From NCBI GenBank assembly GCA_934512135.1, contig CAKSWT010000011.1, positions 1 through 64,000 on the forward strand: a stretch of 64,000 bases of DNA, written 5' to 3'. How positions within the stretch are numbered: the first letter of the stretch is position 1; each line of letters opens with the position of its first letter. Positions 58,057-64,000 of the stretch are shown here, one piece after another. The notes beneath the pieces were generated by a model that did no database searches, was not told the origin of the DNA, and was given only the letters and a program-made list of their open reading frames with translations. A program made the position numbers and the translations under genes. The DNA is from an uncultured Oscillospiraceae bacterium (lineage in GTDB: Bacteria; Bacillota; Clostridia; Oscillospirales; Oscillospiraceae).

Positions 58057-59652
58057 TTACGGCCACATGTGGTGAATCTTCATGGCAAGATTCAGGGTCT
58101 GATAATCATCGAGATTTGCCAGGTCCTTATCCAGCTGTTCCTCAATCAGACGCTGACGGTAGCGGATGGTATTGTAATGTACAAACATGCGGCGGGCGGT
58201 CTCCTTGAGATTGCCGCCGCAGGTCAGGATCATGTCCAGCGTGGCCATCAGCTCGGCGTTGTTCTGTGCGTCGTAGCGCATCAGCGGCCCCAGGGTGTCC
58301 TGGCAAAACTCCTGCAAATCCTTGGGGTCCCGGGCTGCATGCAGCACACGGTACAGGCCGATGTCCCGGAAGTACAGCACCCGGTTGGCCCCGGTGAGGC
58401 GGGCAATGTACATGGCGTCCTTGCTCTCCTGATAGGCCTTGGGAATCTGCTGCATCTGTGTTGCCGGGCGGGAGATGCCGGCGGCGTATCCGATTTGCAG
58501 CCCCTTCAGCACGCCGTCGATGACCTTAATGGCTTTTTCCGGGCAATCCGCCCCAGGCATATCCAAAAACACCACGATATACTTTCCCGTAGTGGACAGG
58601 AATACCGCATTTCCATTGTGGCCACGGACCAGCTCGGGCAGGGCGCGCTCCTGCAAGGCGTGGAGCACATCCACCTTGTTGTAGACCTTGTCGTTGGTTT
58701 TCACGTCGATGAGGAAGATACTCATGGGGAAGCTCATCTCCCAGTCCAGCGCCCGGGCACGGGAGCGTGCGCTCTGCTCGCCTTCAATCTTGCCAAACAG
58801 CAGGTCGCAGGTAAACTCCTCGCGGTAGCGGTACTCCAGCTCGGCCAGCATACGCTGGTGCTGAATCATCACCCGGAAGGCCATGCCGAACTGCTCCACC
58901 CCCATACGCTCCATAGGCGTGAGCGAAAAGGCAAGCCGGGAGGATATCACGATATAGCCGCCCTTTTCGTGGCCGTAATACACTCTGTACAGGACGGCAC
59001 ACCCGGCATCCAACCGAAGCTCCTTAAAGTCCTCGTTCATCGGCAGCTGCCCCAGCCAATTCCCGCTTCCCGTACAGCCGTCCTCAAAATCAAAGTCCTC
59101 ATCCAGGCGGTATTCCGCCAGCTTTTCTCCTCTGACGCTGTACAGGGCGACATTCTTTTTCACCAGCTTCGCCAGGTTGTAGGCCAGCCCGTCATATTCC
59201 TCCCCCTGCAGCATGATGCTCATCAGGGTGTTGTGGATCTCGTTGCGATATTCCAGCTCGCGGCTTTTACGGTGGAGGCTCTCCTTGAGGAAGGCATTGA
59301 TCTGGGACGATAGGCTTTGATCGGCCGGCAGCAGAATCACCGGAAAATCCAGCGCATTTGCAGGCGCAATGAAAACCTCGGGCACCTCAGTCGCATAGCG
59401 ATTTGGCTTGATCCCCAGTCCGGCCAGCCCCAGTCGCACAAGATTGGGGATAAACTCCTTCAGTCTTTCCTCGTCGTTGTAAATGGGGTACAGTGTGGTA
59501 CACAAAAAGTCGCCGCTTTTGACAAAGTGCTCGATGTTGGGCTCTTCCATAACAGGGATGTCCTCCACCACACGGTTTAATCCCCCATGGCCCGCTATGA
59601 CCCGTGAACCATGAAAGCTGTCCAGCACCAGAAGATCCTGCACGCGAATCAA
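58057..59652 (-). CDS. PucR-family transcriptional regulator
   Basis: This 531-residue protein has an N-terminal PucR domain (VQDLLVLDSFHGSRVIAGHG at the start), a central GGDEF-like/linker region and the C-terminal PucR HTH (LKETARRMFVHYNTIRYRQR). The TTG start at 59652 gives MIRVQDLL, matching the usual N-terminus of the family; GTG at 59643 is the alternative. PucR proteins activate purine and other nitrogen-heterocycle catabolic genes in response to pathway intermediates. Its place beside the ring-opening operon makes it the likely regulator. Confidence 0.9.
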   Translation of the reverse strand: MIRVQDLLVLDSFHGSRVIAGHGGLNRVVEDIPVMEEPNIEHFVKSGDFLCTTLYPIYNDEERLKEFIPNLVRLGLAGLGIKPNRYATEVPEVFIAPANALDFPVILLPADQSLSSQINAFLKESLHRKSRELEYRNEIHNTLMSIMLQGEEYDGLAYNLAKLVKKNVALYSVRGEKLAEYRLDEDFDFEDGCTGSGNWLGQLPMNEDFKELRLDAGCAVLYRVYYGHEKGGYIVISSRLAFSLTPMERMGVEQFGMAFRVMIQHQRMLAELEYRYREEFTCDLLFGKIEGEQSARSRARALDWEMSFPMSIFLIDVKTNDKVYNKVDVLHALQERALPELVRGHNGNAVFLSTTGKYIVVFLDMPGADCPEKAIKVIDGVLKGLQIGYAAGISRPATQMQQIPKAYQESKDAMYIARLTGANRVLYFRDIGLYRVLHAARDPKDLQEFCQDTLGPLMRYDAQNNAELMATLDMILTCGGNLKETARRMFVHYNTIRYRQRLIEEQLDKDLANLDDYQTLNLAMKIHHMWP

Positions 59653-59830
59653 CCATCCTCACCCTTTCTCACCGCATCCGGCGGGCCGTATAATGCTCCG
59701 CTATGTGGCGATTGTAGCACACTCTCTTCCCTACCGCAAGGGGCAAAGGACACCAGAAAATCGCCGTGGGCCCTGGTGCCAGGACAGGCTGAGCATTTGC
59801 CCCCTGGAAAAGGCTACAAGGTAATGACAA

Positions 59831-59867
59831 GTCCCGCTTTTCGATCAAACAGTTCGAAAAGCGGGAC
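59831..59867 (-). terminator. Terminator of rhaD
   Basis: A 14-bp perfect stem (GTCCCGCTTTTCGA with its complement) has a 9-nt loop. The T-run after it is weak (TTGTCATT). The remainder of the 273-bp gap has no gene. Confidence 0.75.
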
Positions 59868-59925
59868 ACATAATGCAGGGCCGGCGCAATGTTGCCTCAT
59901 CCAAGGATCGCAGTCAGCTTTCCCG

Positions 59926-60744
59926 TCAGTCATGGAGAAAGTCCTTCCGATAGTTTACCCCGAAGGCTTCCGCAAGCTCTCTCAGCTGGTGGTCCCGGAT
60001 GGTGTTGATTCGGGGCAGATGGGCGGTGAGCATGTAGATTTGGGCGGCCTTCTCCACCGTCTCGATCAGCCCAAAGGCCTCATCCATGGTTTTTCCCACG
60101 CCGTAGATCCCGTGCAGACCCCAGATCACCAGCCGGAACTCCTTCATCTTTTCCGCAGTGGCCGCTCCAATGGCATTCGTTCCGCAGATCATCCAGGGCA
60201 GGACGCCCACCCCGTCGGGGAACACCATAATGCACTCGGTACACATCTCCCACAGGGTGTGGGTGATTTTCTTCTCGTCCAGCTCGTGGACGTGGTTCAT
60301 GGCCAGGGTATATGTAGGATGGCAGTGCATCACCACCCGGTTTTCCGGGTCCACAGACAGCCGGGCCATATGGCTCATCAGGTGGGCGGGGAATTCAGAG
60401 GTGAACCTGCCGCCGTCTTTGAAGCCCCACAGAAGCTCAGCGTTCTTGCCATCATTTGCGATACGGACGATTCCGAGATTGGTTTCCGGGTCGGCGTCCA
60501 CGTTCTTAAAATACTTGCCGGTGCCGGTGACGATGAAGATTTTGCCGGCCAAAGGCGCAGCGTCAAAGCCCATGGGGATGGTGCGAATCACGCTGTCCAG
60601 GTCCAAATATTCGGCCACCTCTTCCGTATTCAAAAGGCAGCTGATATTGCCGCCGTTGCGCTCATCCCAGCCAAGCCGGTACATATTCCCGGTGGTTTCC
60701 CGCATTTCTCTCACAAAGGGCGCCGTCAAAATATCTTTCATCAT
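59926..60744 (-). CDS. rhaD: Rhamnulose-1-phosphate aldolase
   Basis: This 272-residue class II aldolase is close to the 274 of E. coli RhaD. Zinc ligands are seen in MHCHPTY (His140, His142) and GLHGIYG, with the catalytic Glu117 in TSEFPAH. It splits L-rhamnulose 1-phosphate to dihydroxyacetone phosphate and L-lactaldehyde. The remaining rhamnose genes are not in the window, but two TIM-barrel isomerase/epimerases and an RpiR regulator are close, on the same strand. Two ATG codons at 60744 and 60741; AGAGG is nearer in spacing to the second. Confidence 0.92.
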   Translation of the reverse strand: MMKDILTAPFVREMRETTGNMYRLGWDERNGGNISCLLNTEEVAEYLDLDSVIRTIPMGFDAAPLAGKIFIVTGTGKYFKNVDADPETNLGIVRIANDGKNAELLWGFKDGGRFTSEFPAHLMSHMARLSVDPENRVVMHCHPTYTLAMNHVHELDEKKITHTLWEMCTECIMVFPDGVGVLPWMICGTNAIGAATAEKMKEFRLVIWGLHGIYGVGKTMDEAFGLIETVEKAAQIYMLTAHLPRINTIRDHQLRELAEAFGVNYRKDFLHD

Positions 60745-60805
60745 GATCCTCTTTTCCGCAAGACTGCTGGTTTCTTATCATGGTCCCGTGATTTCAGACC
60801 ACAAC

Positions 60806-60834
60806 TCGAAAAAGCATCGTGAACATGGTATAAT
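60806..60834 (+). promoter_or_regulatory. Promoter of the IS remnant
   Basis: TCGAAA (60806-60811), 17 bp, TATAAT (60829-60834). AAAAGGAG follows and then the ATG at 60865, so the original expression signals are intact. Confidence 0.7.
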
Positions 60835-60864
60835 ATAGTAAGAAAGTTAAAAGGAGACGACACC

Positions 60865-61110
60865 ATGACACGAAGAACATACACGCCGGAGCACAAGGCC
60901 AATCTGGTCCTTGAGGCTCTGCAAAGTGAGGGTGCGAAGTGGGGCAAGCAACTGCGGGCACCTCGCCAAGGCCATTGTACCAGCCAGCCCCAGCCGGTCA
61001 AAGCCCCCCTGCTCCGTAGGGCAGCTACGCTGTGCGCTGCGGCAGCAAGGAGGCTCAGGGGGCAAAACGGGGCGATATGGTATTATCTGGTTCGCAATAA
61101 TCTTTCGTGA
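60865..61110 (+). pseudogene. IS3-family transposase orfA remnant
   Basis: The first about 20 residues (MTRRTYTPEHKANLVLEAL) match the start of IS3-type OrfA HTH proteins. After about residue 25 the sequence loses all family resemblance (Arg/Ala/Gln-rich), so the helix-turn-helix is cut off and there is no orfB. This is the broken 5' end of an insertion sequence. The inverted repeat ends were not identified. Confidence 0.6.
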
Positions 61111-61168
61111 TTGGTCTTGACCGGGGACCACGATAACCGTCGGCTCTGGTATGATCAGATCACTGCGG

Positions 61169-61942
61169 TCAATCCACATACTTTTTGCGGTATCGAAGGC
61201 TAATCAGATCTACGATCATGTACATTCCCCACAGGTCCATGTTCGTGTTGTTTCCATCAAAAGCGATGGAGAAATCAACCCTGCCAAGGTGGACGGAATG
61301 GGTGGAATTGGTGATGAGGATGCTTTTGGCGCCCTTCTCCTGAACGATCTGCGCCAGCGGAATAATGTCCAGAGCATCACTGCAGTCTGGTGCCATAATA
61401 AGGACGACATCCTCTGCGTCGAGCTTCTTCGCCGCGGTAATCTGATCCATAAACCGGTCACAACGCAGGGACTCTTTTCCACTCATCAGCAGATTGATTT
61501 GCAGCCCCACCTCCGTGTATCCGGTGTTAAAGGTAAATATCCGGACATGCGCTGCACTGTGCAGCATATCTGCCACATGCTCTATATCTTGTTCTGTTAC
61601 GGCTACCTCCACCCTGCCTATCATATCGCGTAGGTACTTAAAATAGTTCTGCGGCAGTTCCCCCTCCGGGAGCTTGGACTCGTTGGGCATTACCTGGTTG
61701 TTATAGCGAAAATAGTGTCTTGCATCAAATAAATTGTGACGGAAATCGGAAAAATTCTTATACCCCAGTTTCTGCGCAAGCCGGCTGATGGTGGCGGTGG
61801 ACGCCGAGCAGTAGTCTGCAATCTCATAAATTGAGCCTTGAAGGAACAATTCTGTGTTCTCCAGAATTTTCCCCAAAACAAAATGATATACATCCTGCTC
61901 GCCGTTGTTGTAATAGGCAAATAAATTAGCCAATGTATTCAT
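61169..61942 (-). CDS. MurR/RpiR-family regulator with SIS domain
   Basis: The protein has 257 residues. N-terminal HTH_6: GSIYEIADYCSASTATISRL followed by AQKLGYKNFSDFRHNL. C-terminal SIS sugar-phosphate-binding domain: VRIFTFNTGYTEVGLQINL and DAEDVVLIMAPDCSD. These regulators sense phosphosugars. By position it controls the sugar isomerase genes upstream (62009-63981) and perhaps rhaD. It is on the same strand as all of them. Start ATG 61942 follows AGGTGG. Confidence 0.9.
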   Translation of the reverse strand: MNTLANLFAYYNNGEQDVYHFVLGKILENTELFLQGSIYEIADYCSASTATISRLAQKLGYKNFSDFRHNLFDARHYFRYNNQVMPNESKLPEGELPQNYFKYLRDMIGRVEVAVTEQDIEHVADMLHSAAHVRIFTFNTGYTEVGLQINLLMSGKESLRCDRFMDQITAAKKLDAEDVVLIMAPDCSDALDIIPLAQIVQEKGAKSILITNSTHSVHLGRVDFSIAFDGNNTNMDLWGMYMIVDLISLRYRKKYVD

Positions 61943-62008
61943 AGCGAAACCACCTATCGTCTTTTTTTCAGTATATCATCTCACCAAAGAAAAGACAATG
62001 TAAAACTT

Positions 62009-62923
62009 TTACACGATTCCTCTCAGATAGCGCAAACCAATATTCAGTCCCTCCTGCACCTTTTCAACAGATCCCTCATAGAGCGGGTCCTCATGTTCGA
62101 TGCTGATAAAAGAATCATAGCCATGAGCCTTGAGATGACCCACTAAGCTGGCCCAATCCACCTGACCAAGAGATGGCATGCGGTAGCGCCAATAGCTGTC
62201 CCCGCTGCCCAACTGCTGGTCATAAATTCCATAGTATTTCAGCTTGTCAGGGAATACCTCTACATCCTTGGCGTGGAGGTGGAACACCCGATCCTCAAAG
62301 CCCTTGAGTGCCTCCAAATCGTCGATCAGCATGGCGCGAAGGTGGCTGGGATCATAGTTCAGCCCAAAGCTGCGGCTGGGAACACGGCGGAACATCTCCT
62401 GCCACAGCTCTGGCGCATAGCTGATTGTGCCCGGTTTTCCAGGCTCCAGCCAGCCGGGCATATGGCAGTTTTCAATCATCAGCTTTACACCGTGGTCCTC
62501 CGCAAACTGCACCAGTGGAGTAAAGACCTTTTCAAATTCATCAAAATTTCCTTCCAGGTCTTTGGTGGTATCCCGCCCGATGAAGGTGCCCACCAGCTCG
62601 GTTCCCAGCATTTCTGCGGCCAGAATGACCTTTTTCAGATGGTCATTGATCTGCTTCCGGTGGACCGGATCGCAATCCAGATTGTTGTCATAATAGGCCA
62701 TCGCAGATATTTCCAGCCCCATATCATCCAGATAGGTGCGAATCTTTTGGGCCTCTTGGGCATCAAATGTCTCAAAATCAATGTCGCTTCCGGAATAATC
62801 TCGGGTGTTTTCCTTTGGCCAAGCGGAAATTTCCAGTGCCTGGAACCCGGCAGATCGGGCAAACTTCGCCTTCTCATACAGTGGAATGTCGCCAAGACAG
62901 CCTGTTAAAAAACCAATTTTCAT
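62009..62923 (-). CDS. Sugar phosphate isomerase/epimerase, TIM-barrel family
   Basis: The protein has about 304 residues from ATG 62923 (AGGAGGATCTCT upstream). AP-endonuclease-2/xylose-isomerase-like barrel: MKIGFLTGCLGDIPL strand 1, FQALEIS, a metal-site pattern with LMIENC, LNYDPSHL, FHLHAKDVEV and FISIEHEDPL. The acidic and His residues at strand ends fit a divalent-metal site as in IolE/IolH-type and ketose epimerases. The exact sugar is not known. It follows a hairpin and the gene at 62980. Confidence 0.87.
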   Translation of the reverse strand: MKIGFLTGCLGDIPLYEKAKFARSAGFQALEISAWPKENTRDYSGSDIDFETFDAQEAQKIRTYLDDMGLEISAMAYYDNNLDCDPVHRKQINDHLKKVILAAEMLGTELVGTFIGRDTTKDLEGNFDEFEKVFTPLVQFAEDHGVKLMIENCHMPGWLEPGKPGTISYAPELWQEMFRRVPSRSFGLNYDPSHLRAMLIDDLEALKGFEDRVFHLHAKDVEVFPDKLKYYGIYDQQLGSGDSYWRYRMPSLGQVDWASLVGHLKAHGYDSFISIEHEDPLYEGSVEKVQEGLNIGLRYLRGIV

Positions 62924-62941
62924 AGAGATCCTCCTTGTAAA

Positions 62942-62974
62942 TGTGCGCCGCAAGGTCTTGCCTTGCGGCGCACA
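62942..62974 (-). other. Intercistronic hairpin between two isomerase genes
   Basis: TGTGCGCCGCAAGG and CCTTGCGGCGCACA form a 14-bp perfect stem with a 5-nt loop. No long T-run follows on the minus strand, so this may be a processing or partial termination site. Confidence 0.65.
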
Positions 62975-62979
62975 TTGGA

Positions 62980-63981
62980 TTATGCTTCTGCAATCAACCT
63001 GTGCAGCATGACCTGATGACGACGCACCTGCTCAATTTCGTCGATCAGTTCATCCGCTGCATCATCCTCTGCGCCAGGGGCGCTGCGCTGGCCTTCGTAC
63101 TCCGTGGAGAGATAGCCGTCGTAGCCAATCTTCTTCATCATTTTTACCGCACCCGCTGCATCAATGCGATCGTCCTCGCAGTTTTCATTCATATGGAGGC
63201 ACTTGGCATGGCAGTGGTAAATGTAGGGCGCAATATCCTCCAGCCACGCAAGCTCATTGGGAGCATCCATCTCGTTGGGGAGCGCCTCCATGATGTAGTG
63301 GGCATCCTGATCGCTGAATCCTTCGCTGGTCAATCCGAACAGCCGAGACATGGCAATGGGGCCTTTCTGGGCCTTGACAAAGTCAATGGCCTTCTGGGAA
63401 ACGCCTGCGGCCAGGGCCTCCTCCGGGGTGGGAATCTTCTTTGGCAGAGGGAAGATTCCCCAGTCCGGCATAAATCCGTAATTCTTGGTCCCGGTGCGCT
63501 CAATCATCTCCAAGTGGCGCTGAATAAACTCCGAGCGAATCCGCATGGGAGAGTGAATCTCAAAGCACATCTTGATGTCGTTGTCCGCCGCAATGGGCAG
63601 GGCCATCTCGATGACCTCAGGCTGAATGTTGTGAATCACCCGGGTGTACTTGAATCCCAGCTTATGGGCCAGCTCCAAATCCTGTCGGAACAGCTGTACC
63701 TGCTCCTTCCGTGTCAGGAAGCGGTTCTTGAACATCATAATATCGCAGAAGGTGTCCATACAGGTGGGGGTGACGTTGTATTTTTCCATCCATTCAAACC
63801 ACTGGGACACATCCTGCTTTTCCACTCTGGGATAACTCCCTCCCACAGGCATCTGTTCAGCAATCAGTTCGATTCCCTGGGAACCGGCCTTGGCAGCCTC
63901 ACGGATACAGCCCTCCAAATCCAGCTTGCCAATATAATAGGAAAGCTGATAGCTATATAAAGAAACACTTGTTTTCATCAT
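62980..63981 (-). CDS. Sugar phosphate isomerase/epimerase, TIM-barrel family (second)
   Basis: The protein has 333 residues. The barrel starts TSVSLYSYQLSYYIGKLDLE and includes GSQGIELIAEQMP, IKMCFEIHSPM, FMPDWGIFPLP, YHCHAKCLHM and GYLSTEYEGQR, the last two being typical of metal-binding strands 7 and 8 in this family. It is distinct from the gene at 62009 and probably acts on a related sugar or inositol. Start ATG 63981 is preceded by GGAGGGATAACAG. The operon may continue beyond the right edge of the window. Confidence 0.87.
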   Translation of the reverse strand: MMKTSVSLYSYQLSYYIGKLDLEGCIREAAKAGSQGIELIAEQMPVGGSYPRVEKQDVSQWFEWMEKYNVTPTCMDTFCDIMMFKNRFLTRKEQVQLFRQDLELAHKLGFKYTRVIHNIQPEVIEMALPIAADNDIKMCFEIHSPMRIRSEFIQRHLEMIERTGTKNYGFMPDWGIFPLPKKIPTPEEALAAGVSQKAIDFVKAQKGPIAMSRLFGLTSEGFSDQDAHYIMEALPNEMDAPNELAWLEDIAPYIYHCHAKCLHMNENCEDDRIDAAGAVKMMKKIGYDGYLSTEYEGQRSAPGAEDDAADELIDEIEQVRRHQVMLHRLIAEA

Positions 63982-64000
63982 CTGTTATCCCTCCTGTTAC

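Larger units (their letters stand above)
60745..61168. other. Gap between rhaD and the RpiR gene
   Basis: 424 bp holding an IS3-type transposase remnant with its promoter (60806-60945) and then about 200 bp with repeats of GC-rich sequence but no recognisable gene. Confidence 0.6.

Overview
The window looks like a chromosomal segment of a GC-rich anaerobic gut Firmicute, probably an Oscillospiraceae / Flavonifractor-Lawsonibacter-like organism. This is inferred from Shine-Dalgarno-led genes, sigma-A-type promoters, a YabE-like G5/3D cell-wall protein, strictly anaerobic Fe-S flavoenzymes, and lipoprotein solute-binding proteins. No rRNA, tRNA or CRISPR array was seen. Species cannot be fixed from the sequence alone.

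Left part (1-16.1 kb), housekeeping and envelope: the tail of a tyrosine recombinase (edge of an integrated element), ychF, a G5/3D cell-wall protein, a highly folded intergenic repeat, an XRE-TPR regulator, a DUF975 membrane protein, a surface-glycan-type block (UbiA phosphoribosyltransferase, a polytopic GT-C-like protein and YfhO, the last two sharing a duplicated 97-bp promoter/leader), a polyphosphate-polymerase-like VTC protein overlapped by DUF4956, and a metal block (ZIP transporter, HMA protein, DUF6110 protein, unusual P1B ATPase) preceded by a DtxR-like palindrome.

Middle part (16.1-47.7 kb), accessory small-molecule metabolism: four paralogous FMN/4Fe-4S/FAD 'old yellow enzyme' reductases (2,4-dienoyl-CoA / enoate reductase architecture), a MaoC-like double-hotdog protein and a fumarate-reductase-like flavoprotein are interleaved with one complete oligopeptide-type ABC importer, three further lipoprotein solute-binding proteins without local permeases, a DASS transporter, a YeiH transporter, and LysR and AraC regulators. 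The recurring unit is a solute-binding lipoprotein paired with a cytoplasmic redox or hydratase enzyme.

Right part (47.7-59.7 kb): one leftward eight-gene operon, next to a PucR regulator. It encodes a ring-opening amidohydrolase (cyanurate hydrolase / barbiturase family), a cytosine-deaminase-like amidohydrolase with an apparent frameshift, two permeases (one NCS2), the three AllFGH-type oxamate-transcarbamylase subunits (FdrA, DUF1116, DUF2877) and carbamate kinase. The simplest reading is import of a heterocycle, hydrolytic ring opening to a ureido acid, phosphorolysis to carbamoyl phosphate and substrate-level ATP formation. This is the strongest candidate for an undescribed system here.

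The right end (59.9-64 kb) holds a rhamnulose-1-phosphate aldolase, an IS3-type transposase remnant with an intact promoter, an RpiR regulator and two TIM-barrel sugar isomerase/epimerases, suggesting a sugar catabolic locus continuing beyond the window.
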